Numbered from the stretch's first letter, positions 34,183-45,338 are shown. The stretch: DNA of 64,000 bases from Crenobacter intestini (GCF_004919095.1 NZ_STGJ01000009.1:62001-126000); one strand, 5' to 3'. Numbers and translations: made by a program. The notes: a model not told the origin generated them from the sequence alone.

Positions 34183-34959
34183 CTAGGCCATGATGTTGAA
34201 GCCGCCGTCGATATAGACGGTCTGGCCGGTCTGCGCGCGCGCGTAGTCGGACGCCAGGAAGGTGCAGGTGTGGCCGACGTCCTCGATGTCGACCAGCTTG
34301 TGCTGCGGCGCGCGCTGCTTGGCCTCGTCGATCAGCGCGTCGAAGTGGGCGATGCCGCTTGCCGCGCGGGTCTTCAGCGGGCCGGGCGAGACCGCGTGCA
34401 CGCGGATGCCCTTGGGGCCGAGTTCGTGCGCGAGGTAGCGGGTGGTGCTCTCCAGCGCCGCCTTGACCGGCCCCATGATGTTGTAGTTCTCGACCACCTT
34501 GTCGGCGCCGTAATAGCTCATCGTCAGCAGCGTGCCGCCTTCCTTCATCAGCGGTTCGGCGTGGCGGGCCAGTTCGATGAACGAGAAGCAGGACACGCGC
34601 ATCGCGCGCAGGAAGCCGTCGAGCGAACAGTCGGTGACGCGGCCGTGCAGGTCCTGCATCGGGCAGAACGCGATCGAGTGCACGACGAAGTCGAGCTGGC
34701 CCCATTCTTCGCCGATCCGCTCGAACAGGGCCTCGGTCTGGCCGGGCGTCTCGACGTTCAGGGGCTCGACGATGCCGGCCGACAGCGCCTCCGCCAGCGG
34801 GCGCACGTAGGGTTCGGCCTTTTCGTTCAGGTAGGTGACGGCCAGTTCGGCGCCGGCCAGGTGCATGCTGCGCGCGCAGCCGTAGGCGATGCTGTGTTCG
34901 TTGGCGATGCCGACGATCAGCCCTTTCTTGCCGGCGAGCGGTTTCAGTGCCATGTTCAT
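34183..34959 (-). CDS. fabI: Enoyl-ACP reductase (NADH) FabI
   Basis: A 258-residue short-chain dehydrogenase-type enoyl-ACP reductase. The FabI variant of the nucleotide site is GIANEHSIAYGCA. The catalytic Tyr-(X6)-Lys is in NYNIMGPVKAAL. The C-terminal ARAQTGQTVYIDGGFNIM is also diagnostic. AGGAG precedes the ATG at 34959; a second Met is two codons in. It leads a three-gene operon with a phosphotransacylase and an acetate kinase-like gene. May be the main FabI or a specialised copy. Confidence 0.93.
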   Translation of the reverse strand: MNMALKPLAGKKGLIVGIANEHSIAYGCARSMHLAGAELAVTYLNEKAEPYVRPLAEALSAGIVEPLNVETPGQTEALFERIGEEWGQLDFVVHSIAFCPMQDLHGRVTDCSLDGFLRAMRVSCFSFIELARHAEPLMKEGGTLLTMSYYGADKVVENYNIMGPVKAALESTTRYLAHELGPKGIRVHAVSPGPLKTRAASGIAHFDALIDEAKQRAPQHKLVDIEDVGHTCTFLASDYARAQTGQTVYIDGGFNIMA

Positions 34960-35041
34960 GTGTTCTCCTTGCGCTTGTCTTGTGCCTTAGCGTGCCAACG
35001 AGGCGTGACAACTTGATGTCCGGCATTTTTCCGCTGCGTTT

Positions 35042-35069
35042 TTGTATTGCCTGTTCAGTCGGTTATAAT
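35042..35069 (+). promoter_or_regulatory. Promoter of the FmdB-DUF502-aspS operon
   Basis: TTGTAT (35042-35047), a 16-base spacer and a perfect TATAAT (35064-35069), 122 bases before the FmdB start. The long leader between has no recognised element. Confidence 0.68.
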
Positions 35070-35191
35070 GCGCGGTTTGCAGCCCGGTCCATGTCCGGGT
35101 GGCCCGCGAGCCGATATGCGCCGCGTTCTGGTTGCGGTGCAGCAATCCGTATGTATTATTGCACTGCACAATGCCGGTGCTGGAGAAATTG

Positions 35192-35422
35192 ATGCCTATT
35201 TACGAATACCGCTGTGAAAAGTGTGGTGAACAGCACGAACACCTGCAGAAGCTGAGCGACGAGCCGGTCGCCGCCTGTCCTTCGTGCGGCAGTGCCGACT
35301 ACGCCAAGCTTCTGTCCTGCGCGGGCTTCCAGCTCAAGGGCAACGGCTGGTACCAGACCGATTTCAAGAACAGCGGCAGCAAGCACAGTTGCGGCGACGG
35401 CGGCTGCGGCGGTTGCGGCTAA
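35192..35422 (+). CDS. FmdB-family zinc ribbon protein
   Basis: A 76-residue protein starting MPIYEYRCEKCGEQHE, the FmdB/CxxC_CXXC_SSSS signature. Two zinc knuckles are visible: Cys8/Cys11 and Cys29/Cys32 (ACPSCGS). The C-terminus is Gly/Cys-rich (CGDGGCGGCG). Members are thought to be small regulators, but the function is not established. GGAG precedes the ATG at 35192. It leads the operon with DUF502 and aspS, a common betaproteobacterial arrangement. Confidence 0.9.
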   Translation: MPIYEYRCEKCGEQHEHLQKLSDEPVAACPSCGSADYAKLLSCAGFQLKGNGWYQTDFKNSGSKHSCGDGGCGGCG

Positions 35423-35425
35423 GCG

Positions 35426-36058
35426 ATGACCCATATCAAACTGACGCTCAAGGGCTACCTCGTCACCGGCCTGCTGATCTGGTTGCCGCTGGCGGTGACC
35501 TGGTGGGTGCTCGACATGATCGTCGGCACCCTCGACCAGACGCTGGTGCTGCTGCCCGATGCGCTGCGCCCGCAGAGCCTGTTCGGCTTCGACGTGCCGG
35601 GCTTAGGCGTGGTGCTGTCGGTGCTGGTGCTGATCGGCACCGGCATGGTCGCCGCCAACGTGCTCGGCCAGAAGCTGTTTGACGCGTGGGACGCGCTTCT
35701 GGTGCGCATCCCAGTGGTCAAGAGCATCTACAGCAGCGTCAAGCAGGTCAGCGACACGCTGTTCTCCGACAGCGGGCAGTCGTTCAAGAAGGCGATGCTG
35801 GTGCGTTTCCCGCACCAGGACATGTGGACGGTCGCGTTCCAGACCGGCTCGCTGCCCGAGAGCGTCGCCCGCGCGCTCGCCGACGTCGGCGACGACTTCA
35901 TCGGCGTTTACGTGCCGACCATCCCCAACCCGACGTCGGGTTACTTCGTGATGGTCGCCCGCAAGGACACCCGCGAGCTGGCGATGACCGTCGACGAGGC
36001 GCTCAAGTACGCGATCTCGATGGGCATGGTCGCGCCGGCCCAACCCAAGGCGCGCTGA
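35426..36058 (+). CDS. DUF502 family membrane protein
   Basis: A 210-residue protein with two N-terminal hydrophobic segments ([24 protein letters not shown] and [25 protein letters not shown]), then a soluble domain with [21 protein letters not shown] and [17 protein letters not shown], conserved in DUF502 proteins. Function unknown; the family occurs widely next to aspS. It starts 3 bases after the FmdB stop, so it is translationally linked. Confidence 0.9.
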   Translation: MTHIKLTLKGYLVTGLLIWLPLAVTWWVLDMIVGTLDQTLVLLPDALRPQSLFGFDVPGLGVVLSVLVLIGTGMVAANVLGQKLFDAWDALLVRIPVVKSIYSSVKQVSDTLFSDSGQSFKKAMLVRFPHQDMWTVAFQTGSLPESVARALADVGDDFIGVYVPTIPNPTSGYFVMVARKDTRELAMTVDEALKYAISMGMVAPAQPKAR

Positions 36059-36104
36059 CACCCGGTGTCGCGCACAACCCAATAACCTACCCGAAGCTGA
36101 CAGC

Positions 36105-37892
36105 ATGCGAACCGATTACTGCGGACTCATTGACAAGAAATACCTCGGCCAGACCGTGACCGTTAAGGGCTGGGCCCACCGTCGCCGCGACCACGGCGGC
36201 GTGATCTTCATCGACCTCAGGGACCGTGAGGGTCTGGTGCAGGTGGTGATCGACCCGGACACCCCCGAGGCCTTCGCGCTGGCGGACAGCGCGCGCAACG
36301 AGTACGTGCTGTCGGTGACCGGCATCGTGCGCGAGCGCCCGGCGGGCACCGCCAACACCAAGATGATCTCCGGCGAGATCGAACTGTTGGCCAAAGAGAT
36401 CGAGATCCTGAACGCCGCGGCGACCCCGCCGTTCCAGATCGACGACGAGAACATCTCCGAGAACGTGCGCCTGCTCAACCGCGTGATCGACCTGCGCCGC
36501 CCGGTGATGCAGAAGAACCTGCGCCTGCGCTACCGCGTCGCGATGGGCGTGCGCAACCACCTGGACAAGCAGGGCTTCATCGACATCGAGACGCCGATGC
36601 TGACCCGCTCGACGCCGGAAGGCGCGCGCGACTACCTGGTGCCGTCCCGCGTGCACCCCGGCGAATTCTTCGCGCTGCCGCAGTCGCCGCAGCTGTTCAA
36701 GCAGCTGTTGATGGTCGCCGGCTTCGACCGCTACTACCAGATCACCAAGTGCTTCCGTGACGAGGATCTGCGCGCCGACCGCCAGCCCGAATTCACCCAG
36801 ATCGATATTGAAACCTCGTTCCTGAACGAGGACGAGATCATGGACATCACCGAAACCATGGCGCAGGAAATCTTCCGCGACGTGATGGAGGTCGAGCTGG
36901 GCAAGTTCCCGCGCATGACGTACGCCGACGCGATGTACTACTACGGCTCGGACAAGCCGGACCTGCGCGTGTCGCTCAAGTTCACCGAACTGACCGACCT
37001 GATGAAGAACGAGGAATTCAAGGTGTTCCGTGGCGCCGCCGACATGCCGAACGGCCGTGTCGTCGCGCTGCGCGTGCCCAAGGGCGCCGCGCTCAGCCGC
37101 AAGGAAATCGACGACTACACCCAGTTCGTCGGCATCTACGGCGCCAAGGGCCTCGCCTACATCAAGGTCAACGACGCGTCCAAGCCGAACGAGGAAGGCC
37201 TGCAGTCGCCGATCGTCAAGTTCCTGTCCGCCGAGGGCCTCGCCGCGATCGTCGAGCGTACCGGCGCGCAAGACGGCGACATCATCTTCTTCGGTGCCGA
37301 CAAGGCCAAGGTGGTCAACGAGGCGATCGGCGCGCTGCGCATCAAGATCGGCCACGAGCGTGGCCTCGAGAACGGCTACTTCGTCAAGGAATGGCGCCCG
37401 CTGTGGGTGGTCGACTTCCCGATGTTCGAGTACGACGAGGACGACGACCGCTGGACCGCGTGCCACCACCCGTTCACCAGCCCGAAGCCGGGCCACGAAG
37501 ACCTGATGGAGACCGACCCGGGCGCCTGCATCGCGCGTGCCTACGACATGGTCCTCAACGGCTGGGAGATCGGCGGCGGTTCCGTGCGTATCCACCGTGC
37601 CGACGTGCAGGAAAAGGTGTTCTCCGCGCTGAAGATCAGCCCGGAAGAGCAGCAGAACAAGTTCGGCTTCCTGCTGGACAACCTGAAGTTCGGCGCGCCG
37701 CCGCACGGAGGCCTGGCCTTCGGCCTCGACCGTCTGGTGACGCTGATGTGCGGCGCCGAGTCGATCCGCGACGTGATCGCGTTCCCGAAGACGCAGCGCG
37801 CGCAGTGCCTGCTGACCAACGCGCCGAACCATGTCGACGACAAGCAGCTGCGCGAGCTGAACCTGCGCCTGCGCAAGACCGAAACCGCGTAA
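36105..37892 (+). CDS. aspS: Aspartyl-tRNA synthetase, probably nondiscriminating (Asp/Asn)
   Basis: A 595-residue class IIb synthetase. It has an N-terminal OB-fold anticodon domain, motif 2 in [18 protein letters not shown], the bacterial GAD insertion (about residues 290-420), and motif 3 [15 protein letters not shown]. The anticodon-domain loop reads AHRRRDHGG. The His after the Asp (His30) and the Gly in RPAGTAN correspond to the His31 and Gly82 positions that mark nondiscriminating AspRS in Pseudomonas aeruginosa. It would then also charge tRNA-Asn for GatCAB. That reading is inference. Confidence 0.95.
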   Translation: MRTDYCGLIDKKYLGQTVTVKGWAHRRRDHGGVIFIDLRDREGLVQVVIDPDTPEAFALADSARNEYVLSVTGIVRERPAGTANTKMISGEIELLAKEIEILNAAATPPFQIDDENISENVRLLNRVIDLRRPVMQKNLRLRYRVAMGVRNHLDKQGFIDIETPMLTRSTPEGARDYLVPSRVHPGEFFALPQSPQLFKQLLMVAGFDRYYQITKCFRDEDLRADRQPEFTQIDIETSFLNEDEIMDITETMAQEIFRDVMEVELGKFPRMTYADAMYYYGSDKPDLRVSLKFTELTDLMKNEEFKVFRGAADMPNGRVVALRVPKGAALSRKEIDDYTQFVGIYGAKGLAYIKVNDASKPNEEGLQSPIVKFLSAEGLAAIVERTGAQDGDIIFFGADKAKVVNEAIGALRIKIGHERGLENGYFVKEWRPLWVVDFPMFEYDEDDDRWTACHHPFTSPKPGHEDLMETDPGACIARAYDMVLNGWEIGGGSVRIHRADVQEKVFSALKISPEEQQNKFGFLLDNLKFGAPPHGGLAFGLDRLVTLMCGAESIRDVIAFPKTQRAQCLLTNAPNHVDDKQLRELNLRLRKTETA

Positions 37893-37911
37893 GCGGCACC
37901 TCGCACGCGAC

Positions 37912-37943
37912 AACCGGCCGGGTTTTTCCCGGCCGGTTTTTTT
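37912..37943 (+). terminator. Terminator after aspS
   Basis: The stem ACCGGCCGGG/CCCGGCCGGT (37913-37922 with 37928-37937, loop TTTTT) is followed by six T. Confidence 0.9.
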
Positions 37944-38074
37944 GCGCGTCCCCCTTGAAAGGGGCTGATTCGGCTGCAATATGCTTTCTGGTTGCCGTGG
38001 ACCTGTCCGCGGCCGCTTCGCAGGTGCCCGCGCCGGCGCGGGATGACCAATCCTATCTTCTCAGGAGCAAACAG

Positions 38075-38689
38075 ATGGCCGTACTCGTAGGCAAGCAAGC
38101 CCCGTTCTTTGATGGCGACAAGACTTTCTCCGCCGTGCTCGGCGACGGTCAGATCGTCGACAACTACAGCTTCAAGGACGCGACCGCCGGCAAGTACGCC
38201 GTGGTGTTCTTCTACCCGCTGGATTTCACCTTCGTCTGCCCGTCCGAGCTGATCGCATTCGACCATCGCCTGGAAGAGTTCAGGCAGCGCAACGTAGAAG
38301 TGATCGGCGTGTCGATCGATAGCCAGTTCACCCACGCCGCGTGGCGCAACACCGCCGTCGAGCAGGGCGGCATCGGCCAGGTCGGCTATACGCTGGTCGC
38401 CGACATCCAGCACGCGCTGTGCCAGGCCTACGACGTCGAGGCCGACGAGGGCGTCGCCTTCCGCGGCTCCTTCCTGATCGACCGCTCGGGCGTGGTGCAG
38501 CACCAGGTCGTCAACAACCTGCCGCTGGGCCGCAATATCGACGAGATGCTGCGCATGGTCGACGCGCTGCAGTTCACCGAAGAGCACGGCGAAGTCTGCC
38601 CGGCCGGCTGGAACAAGGGCAAGAAGGGCATGAAGGCGAGTGCCGAAGGCGTCGCCAGCTACCTGGCCGAGAACGCCAAGGAGCTGTAA
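38075..38689 (+). CDS. Typical 2-Cys peroxiredoxin (AhpC/Prx1 type)
   Basis: A 204-residue peroxiredoxin reducing hydrogen peroxide and organic peroxides. The peroxidatic Cys55 is in PLDFTFVCPSEL, the resolving Cys175 in GEVCPAGWNKG. An extra Cys116 lies in DIQHALCQAYD. AGGAG precedes the ATG at 38075; the long upstream frame is a shadow of aspS. No AhpF gene follows, so it probably uses thioredoxin or another reductant. It ends at a shared terminator. Confidence 0.93.
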   Translation: MAVLVGKQAPFFDGDKTFSAVLGDGQIVDNYSFKDATAGKYAVVFFYPLDFTFVCPSELIAFDHRLEEFRQRNVEVIGVSIDSQFTHAAWRNTAVEQGGIGQVGYTLVADIQHALCQAYDVEADEGVAFRGSFLIDRSGVVQHQVVNNLPLGRNIDEMLRMVDALQFTEEHGEVCPAGWNKGKKGMKASAEGVASYLAENAKEL

Positions 38690-38710
38690 GCCGCCTGTCT
38701 GGTCAGGTCC

Positions 38711-38740
38711 AAAACCCGCGCCCGAGGCGCGGGTTTTTTT
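38711..38740. terminator. Bidirectional terminator between the peroxiredoxin gene and trpS
   Basis: The stem CCCGCGCC/GGCGCGGG (38715-38722 with 38726-38733) is flanked by AAAA and seven T between converging genes. Confidence 0.88.
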
Positions 38741-38746
38741 CGGCCT

Positions 38747-39895
<1,149 letters not shown>

Positions 39896-39965
39896 TCAAG
39901 CTCGGAAGGCTGGATCGGCTGGGCATGGCGCTATCGTCTTCCCCGGCGTCCCTGCTTGTCAAGGC

Positions 39966-40784
39966 TCAGAAACGGCGGGTCAGGCCGGCCTTGAGCATGA
40001 TGGTGGTCGAGATCTCCTCGATCGACTTGTGGGTGGTACTGATGAACGGGATGCCGTGCTGGCGGAACATCGACTCGGCCTCGTTCACCTCGTAGCGGCA
40101 GTTGTCCATGCTCGCGTAGCGCGAGTCGCGGCGCCGCTCGGTGCGGATGTTGTGCAGGCGCTGCGGGTCGATGGTCAGCCCGAAGATCTTCTGGCGGAAC
40201 GGCAGCAGCATCTTGGGCAGGGTCGGGCAGTCCAGCTCTTCCGGGGTCAGCGGGTAGTTGGCCGCCTTGATCCCGTATTGCAGCGCAAGGTACAGGCAGG
40301 TCGGCGTCTTGCCCGAGCGCGACACGCCGACCAGGATCACGTCGGCCTCCTCGAGGTCCTTGAGCTTGACGCCGTCGTCGTGGTCGAGCGAGAAGTTCAC
40401 CGCGGCCATCCGGTAGTCGTAACGCTCCTCGTTGACGAGGCCGTGCGTCTTGCCGACGAGCAGCGACGGTTTCTGCCCCAGTTCGTTTTCGATCTGCCCG
40501 ATGAAGGTCTCGAAGAAGTCGATCGACAGCGCGCAATCGACCTTGAACACCGCCCGTATCGCCGGGTCGACGATGCTGGTGAACAGCAGCGGTCGGTGGT
40601 GGTCCGAACCCGCGCGCTCGCGGATGGTGGCGACGACTTCCTCGGCTTTCTCGACGGTGTCGACGTAGGGGATGGTCTCGCGCTTGAACTCCTGCTCGAA
40701 CTGGGTCAGCAGGGTCGAGCCCATTGCCTCGGCGGTGATGCCGGTACGGTCGGACACGAAGAAGGCGGAGCGGCGGTGTGGCAT
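39966..40784 (-). CDS. ppsR: PEP synthase regulatory protein (kinase/pyrophosphorylase)
   Basis: A 272-residue DUF299-family bifunctional enzyme. It inactivates PEP synthase by ADP-dependent phosphorylation and reactivates it by Pi-dependent dephosphorylation. It starts [19 protein letters not shown], and the P-loop is [15 protein letters not shown]. The GLTIDP..L and [10 protein letters not shown] regions are also typical. Divergent from its target ppsA, the usual arrangement. Confidence 0.94.
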   Translation of the reverse strand: MPHRRSAFFVSDRTGITAEAMGSTLLTQFEQEFKRETIPYVDTVEKAEEVVATIRERAGSDHHRPLLFTSIVDPAIRAVFKVDCALSIDFFETFIGQIENELGQKPSLLVGKTHGLVNEERYDYRMAAVNFSLDHDDGVKLKDLEEADVILVGVSRSGKTPTCLYLALQYGIKAANYPLTPEELDCPTLPKMLLPFRQKIFGLTIDPQRLHNIRTERRRDSRYASMDNCRYEVNEAESMFRQHGIPFISTTHKSIEEISTTIMLKAGLTRRF

Positions 40785-40976
40785 GGGTTTCCCCCTATCT
40801 GGATCAATAAATGTCTGCTGCGGATTGCGCTATTATATCGCCGCCTTGCGCGGGGCCGGGTGTTTGCCGCGTCATGCAGCATTCATATTGCGGTGCAAAA
40901 CCTTACGCAATGCACCGAGTATTCGTATAGAATCGCGCAACCGAAATTCGTCCAATCCACACAGGAAGAGATAGTG

Positions 40977-43364
40977 ATGGCTGACAGCTACGTCATCTGG
41001 TTCGAGAAGCTGCGTATGACCGACGTCGAAGAGGTGGGCGGCAAGAACGCTTCCCTCGGCGAGATGATCAGTCAACTCGCGGGTTCCGGAGTCCGCGTCC
41101 CCGGCGGTTTCGCCACCACGGCCGAGGCCTACCGTGACTTTCTGAACCACAACGGCCTGGCCGACCGCATCAATGCGAAGCTGAACCAGCTGGACATCGA
41201 TGACGTGACCGAGCTGGCCCGCGTCGGCAAGGAAATCCGTCAGTGGATCATCGACACGCCGTTCCCGGAGAAGCTCGACCAGGACATCGCCCAGGCGTGG
41301 GCCAAGATGGTCGACGACGCCGGCGGTGCCGACATCTCGGTCGCCGTGCGTTCCTCCGCCACGGCCGAAGACCTGCCGGACGCCTCGTTCGCCGGCCAGC
41401 AGGAAACCTTCCTCAACATCCGCGGCCTCGACAACGTCAAGGACGCGATGAAGCATGTGTTCGCGTCGCTGTATAACGACCGTGCGATCTCCTACCGCGT
41501 GCACAAGGGCTTCGCCCACGACGTGGTCGCGCTGTCCGCCGGCGTGCAGCGCATGGTGCGCTCCGACATCGGCGCTTCCGGCGTGATGTTCACCATCGAC
41601 ACCGAGTCGGGCTTCGAAGACGTGGTGTTCATCACCGCCTCCTACGGCCTCGGCGAGACCGTGGTGCAAGGCGCGGTGAACCCGGACGAATTCTACGTAC
41701 ACAAGCCGACGCTGGATGCCGGCCGCCCGGCCATCCTGCGCAAGACCATGGGCTCCAAGCTGATCAAGATGGAGTTCACCGACGCGTCGCAAGCCGGCCG
41801 CTCGGTGCGCACGCTGGACGTCGAGCCCGAACTGCGCAAGCAGTTCTCGATCTCGGAAGCCGAGATCGAGGAGCTGGCGCGCTACGCCCAGATCATCGAG
41901 AAGCACTACCAGCGTCCGATGGACATCGAGTGGGGCCGCGACGGCGTCGACGGCAAGCTCTACATCCTGCAGGCGCGTCCCGAGACCGTGAAGTCGCAGG
42001 AAAACCGCGTCGACACGCTGCGCCGCTACCGCCTGAACAGCAAGTCCGCCGTGCTGGCCGAAGGCCGCGCGATCGGCCAGAAGATCGGCCAGGGCGTGGT
42101 GCGCATGATCAGGGACGCGTCCGAGATGGACCGCGTGAAGGCCGGCGACGTGCTGGTCACCGACATGACCGACCCGGATTGGGAACCGGTGATGAAGCGC
42201 GCGGCTGCGATCGTGACCAACCGCGGCGGCCGTACCTGCCACGCGGCGATCATCGCGCGCGAACTGGGCATCCCGGCCGTGGTCGGCTGCGGCGACGCGA
42301 CCGACGTGCTGCGTGACGGCATGGAAGTGACCGTTTCCTGCGCCGAAGGCGACGCCGGCCTGATCTACGAAGGCCTGCTCGACGTCGAAGTGATCGACCT
42401 CAAGCTCGACTCGATGCCGAAGAGCCCGGTCAAGATCATGATGAACGTCGGCAACCCGGAACTCGCGTTCGACTTCGCGCAGCTGCCGAACGAAGGCGTG
42501 GGTCTCGCCCGCATGGAATTCGTGATCAACCGCCAGATCGGCATCCACCCGAAGGCGCTGCTCGAATTTGACAGCCTGTCGGCCGACCTGAAGGCGACCA
42601 TCAGCGACCGCATCGCCGGCTACGCGAGTCCGGTCGACTTCTACGTCGACAAGATCGCCGAAGGCGTGTCGACGCTGGCCGCGGCCTTCTCGCCGAAGAA
42701 GGTCATCGTACGCATGTCCGACTTCAAGTCGAACGAGTACGCGAACCTGATCGGCGGCAGCCTGTACGAGCCGCACGAAGAGAACCCGATGATCGGCTTC
42801 CGCGGCGCCGCGCGCTACGTCGCCGACAGCTTCCGCGACTGCTTCGAGCTCGAGTGCCGTGCGATCAAGCATGTGCGCGACGTGATGGGCCTGACCAACG
42901 TCGAGGTGATGATCCCGTTCGTGCGTACCGTCGCCGAAGCGCGCGCGGTGGTCGACATCCTGGCCGGCTTCGGCCTCAAGCGCGGCGAAAACGGCCTGCG
43001 CCTGATCATGATGTGCGAACTGCCGTCCAACGCGGTGCTCGCCGAGCAGTTCCTCGAGTACTTCGACGGCTTCTCGATTGGCTCGAACGACATGACCCAG
43101 CTGACCCTCGGCGTCGACCGCGACTCCGGCGGCCCGATCGCCACGACCTTCGACGAGCGCAACGACGCGGTCAAGGCGATGCTTTCGATGGCCATCAGCG
43201 CCTGCCGCAAGCAGGGCAAGTACGTCGGTATCTGTGGCCAGGGCCCGTCCGACCACCCCGACTTCGCCAAGTGGCTGGTGGAAGAGGGCATCGAGACCGT
43301 GTCGCTGAACCCGGACACCGTGGTCGAGACCTGGCTGTACCTTGCCAAGGAACTGAACGCGTAA
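40977..43364 (+). CDS. ppsA: Phosphoenolpyruvate synthase
   Basis: A 795-residue enzyme making PEP from pyruvate and ATP for gluconeogenesis. Domains in order: ATP-grasp N-terminal domain ([37 protein letters not shown]), mobile phosphohistidine domain ([24 protein letters not shown], catalytic His), and C-terminal TIM barrel ([32 protein letters not shown]). AGGAAGAG lies upstream of the ATG at 40977; earlier in-frame sequence is antisense to ppsR. The 192-base divergent gap has TAGAAT at 40928-40933 as a possible -10. Confidence 0.95.
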   Translation: MADSYVIWFEKLRMTDVEEVGGKNASLGEMISQLAGSGVRVPGGFATTAEAYRDFLNHNGLADRINAKLNQLDIDDVTELARVGKEIRQWIIDTPFPEKLDQDIAQAWAKMVDDAGGADISVAVRSSATAEDLPDASFAGQQETFLNIRGLDNVKDAMKHVFASLYNDRAISYRVHKGFAHDVVALSAGVQRMVRSDIGASGVMFTIDTESGFEDVVFITASYGLGETVVQGAVNPDEFYVHKPTLDAGRPAILRKTMGSKLIKMEFTDASQAGRSVRTLDVEPELRKQFSISEAEIEELARYAQIIEKHYQRPMDIEWGRDGVDGKLYILQARPETVKSQENRVDTLRRYRLNSKSAVLAEGRAIGQKIGQGVVRMIRDASEMDRVKAGDVLVTDMTDPDWEPVMKRAAAIVTNRGGRTCHAAIIARELGIPAVVGCGDATDVLRDGMEVTVSCAEGDAGLIYEGLLDVEVIDLKLDSMPKSPVKIMMNVGNPELAFDFAQLPNEGVGLARMEFVINRQIGIHPKALLEFDSLSADLKATISDRIAGYASPVDFYVDKIAEGVSTLAAAFSPKKVIVRMSDFKSNEYANLIGGSLYEPHEENPMIGFRGAARYVADSFRDCFELECRAIKHVRDVMGLTNVEVMIPFVRTVAEARAVVDILAGFGLKRGENGLRLIMMCELPSNAVLAEQFLEYFDGFSIGSNDMTQLTLGVDRDSGGPIATTFDERNDAVKAMLSMAISACRKQGKYVGICGQGPSDHPDFAKWLVEEGIETVSLNPDTVVETWLYLAKELNA

Positions 43365-43387
43365 GCGTTTGCTGCCTTCGCGTCCCG

Positions 43388-43418
43388 AACCGCCCGGCTT
43401 GCTGGGCGGTTTTGTTTT
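43388..43418 (+). terminator. Terminator after ppsA
   Basis: The stem ACCGCCC/GGGCGGT (43389-43395 with 43404-43410) is followed by TTTGTTTTG. Confidence 0.8.
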
Positions 43419-43448
43419 GTCTGCGCGAGATGTGAAAGAGCCTGCTCG

Positions 43449-43465
43449 CTTAAGTTTTCTTTAAG
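43449..43465 (+). promoter_or_regulatory. PmrA/QseB-like box upstream of the YgiW pair
   Basis: CTTAAGTTTTCTTTAAG is a direct repeat of two half-sites, CTTAAG and TTTAAG, separated by 5 bases. It fits the YTTAAK-N5-YTTAAK box of PmrA/QseB-type response regulators. It lies 53 bases before the first YgiW-like gene, with CCTAAT (43476-43481) as a possible -10, so the box would take the -35 position. Confidence 0.6.
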
Positions 43466-43517
43466 GTGGCTCGGGCCTAATGCGTGCATCGAAAGCCAAC
43501 GCACAAGGACAACCCGC

Positions 43518-43865
43518 ATGAAAAAAGCCGCCATCGCCGCCCTGTTTGCCGCACTTGCTCCGCTCGCCGCCTACGCCGCCTACCAGGGGCCGGGCAGCGC
43601 GCCTGCCGTGCGCACCATCACCCAGGCCCAGTCCGCCGGCGACGACGCCGCCTTCCTGCTCGAAGGGCGCCTCACGAAGAAGCTCGGCCACGAGCGCTAC
43701 CTGTTTGCCGACCAGAGCGGCGAGGGCGAGGTCGAGATCGACGACAAGCGCCTGCCCGGCGTCGCCTTCGACGACAAGGTCCGCGTGCGCCTGAGCGGCA
43801 AGGTCGACAAGGCGTGGTACGGGGCGCGAGAAGTCGAGGTCAAGCGCGTCGAACTGCTCGACTGA
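43518..43865 (+). CDS. YgiW/YdeI-type periplasmic OB-fold stress protein (first copy)
   Basis: A 115-residue protein with a Sec signal (about residues 1-20, ending AYAA) and a BOF/OB-fold domain: ...AAFLLEGRLTKKLGHERYLFADQSGEGEVEIDD...VRVRLSGKVDK.., the pattern of E. coli YgiW and YdeI. These periplasmic proteins aid tolerance to cationic peptides, peroxide and metals. In E. coli ygiW is adjacent to and controlled with qseBC. Here a PmrA/QseB-like box precedes the gene, which supports the assignment. No two-component genes are adjacent. Confidence 0.88.
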   Translation: MKKAAIAALFAALAPLAAYAAYQGPGSAPAVRTITQAQSAGDDAAFLLEGRLTKKLGHERYLFADQSGEGEVEIDDKRLPGVAFDDKVRVRLSGKVDKAWYGAREVEVKRVELLD

Positions 43866-43945
43866 GGCAGGCAGTCCGCCAGAGTCGGCCTATAACGTAG
43901 GTCGAAGTTCTACCCTTTATCCATATTGAAGAACAGGAGCATTCC

Positions 43946-44308
43946 ATGTCTGCCAAGAAGACTGTCCTCGCGCTGGCCCTCGCCCTCACCGTCGGTACAC
44001 CGCTGATCGCCCAGGCCGGCTACACCGGCCCCGGCGCGCAGCCGCCCGCCAAGATGAGCGCGCAAGAGGCGATCAAGGCGGCCGACGACACGGCGGTGGT
44101 GCTCGAAGGCCATATCGTCCGTCACCTGGGCAAGGATCGTTACCTGTTCCGTGACGCCAGCGGCGAGATCACGGTCGAGATCGACCACAAGCACATGCCC
44201 AAGGCCAACTTCGATGCCAAGCAGCGCGTGCGCCTGAGCGGCGAGGTCGACCGCGAACTGGCCGGGCAGGACGAAGTCGACGTCAAGCAGGTCGAGTTAC
44301 TGAAATAA
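43946..44308 (+). CDS. YgiW/YdeI-type periplasmic OB-fold stress protein (second copy)
   Basis: A 120-residue tandem paralogue of the preceding gene. The signal peptide ends LIAQA, and the OB-fold reads AVVLEGHIVRHLGKDRYLFRDASGEITVEIDH...QRVRLSGEVDRE. An 80-base gap separates the copies, with CAGGAG before the ATG. It could share the upstream promoter or have its own (no clear boxes seen). Ends at a strong terminator. Confidence 0.88.
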   Translation: MSAKKTVLALALALTVGTPLIAQAGYTGPGAQPPAKMSAQEAIKAADDTAVVLEGHIVRHLGKDRYLFRDASGEITVEIDHKHMPKANFDAKQRVRLSGEVDRELAGQDEVDVKQVELLK

Positions 44309-44328
44309 GGCGGCGCGAGCCGGACGCG

Positions 44329-44357
44329 AAAAACCCGCAGCGTGCTGCGGGTTTTTT
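44329..44357 (+). terminator. Terminator after the YgiW pair
   Basis: The stem AACCCGCAG/CTGCGGGTT with a short loop, followed by four T; 23 bases after the stop. Confidence 0.85.
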
Positions 44358-44441
44358 GTGCGCGCACCCACCGCTGCGTAAGTTAGACGGCGTATGCTAT
44401 CAGGTGGCAAAATGCCATGAGCAAAATGTCTGGTGGTTTGT

Positions 44442-45338
44442 ATGCTTCCCTACCTTGCGCTGATCCTTGCGATGCTGCTGTGGGCCAGTTCCTTCATTGC
44501 GCTGAAATACGTGTTCGCCGTGTTCGACCCGGTCGCCGTGCTGTTCGCCCGCATGCTGATCGCCACCGTCTGCGTGCTGCCGCTGATCCGGCTGACCGGC
44601 GCGCGCGGCCACTACCGAAAGGGGGACTGGAAGTGGCTTCTGGCGCTGGGGCTGGCCGAGCCTTGCCTCTATTTCCTGTTCGAGGCGCAGGCGCTGATGC
44701 TCACCAGCGCGTCTCAGGCGGCGATCCTCACCGCGACGCTGCCGATGCTGGTCGCGGTCGGCGCGATGCTGTTCCTCGGCGAGCGGCAATCGGCGCGCAT
44801 GTGGGCGGGGATGGCAGTGTCGATGGCCGGTGTAGTCTGGCTGACCGCCGGGGCAGGTGAGAGCGCATCCGCGCCCAACCCGGTGCTCGGCAACCTGCTG
44901 CAGTTCCTGGCGATGGTGTGCGGGGCCGCCTACATGCTGGTCGCCAAGCGCCTGTCCGGCCGCTACTCGCCGCTGTTGCTCACCTGCGTGCAGTCGGTGA
45001 CCGGCAGTCTGTGGTTCGGCGCCGCCATGTTCACGCCGTGGGTCGAATGGCCGACCGTGTTCCCGCTGTGGCCGAGCTTCTGGGTGGTGTATCTGGGCGC
45101 CGGCATCACGCTGGGCTCGTACGGGCTCTACACCTGGGCGGTGTGTCGGGTGCCGGTTGCGCAGGCGGCGATGTTCACCAACCTGATCCCGGTGTTCGCG
45201 GTGCTGCTGGCGTGGGCCATCCTCGGCGAGACGCTGAATGCCGCGCAGTGGTTCGCCTGCGTGCTGGTGTTCGCAGGGGTGTGGCTGAGCCAGCGCCAAA
45301 ACGAAGCCGCGCCGAGCGCGGCCGCGCAGGCCGGCTGA
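44442..45338 (+). CDS. EamA/DMT-superfamily transporter
   Basis: A 298-residue inner-membrane protein with ten hydrophobic segments in two EamA repeats: the first from LPYLALILAMLLWASSFIALK, the second after the ASAPNPVLGNLLQFLAMVCGAAYMLVAKRL loop. EamA proteins export metabolites such as amino acids or act as permeases of unknown substrate. The ATG at 44442 is preferred over a GTG at 44433; the ribosome site is poor either way. It stands alone. Confidence 0.88.
   Translation: MLPYLALILAMLLWASSFIALKYVFAVFDPVAVLFARMLIATVCVLPLIRLTGARGHYRKGDWKWLLALGLAEPCLYFLFEAQALMLTSASQAAILTATLPMLVAVGAMLFLGERQSARMWAGMAVSMAGVVWLTAGAGESASAPNPVLGNLLQFLAMVCGAAYMLVAKRLSGRYSPLLLTCVQSVTGSLWFGAAMFTPWVEWPTVFPLWPSFWVVYLGAGITLGSYGLYTWAVCRVPVAQAAMFTNLIPVFAVLLAWAILGETLNAAQWFACVLVFAGVWLSQRQNEAAPSAAAQAG

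Noticed and set aside
40872-43256. A 794-codon open frame antisense to ppsA, and a similar one at 3314-4918 antisense to the fumarase gene
   Set aside because: No ribosome site or recognisable domain; both mirror strongly coding sense frames.
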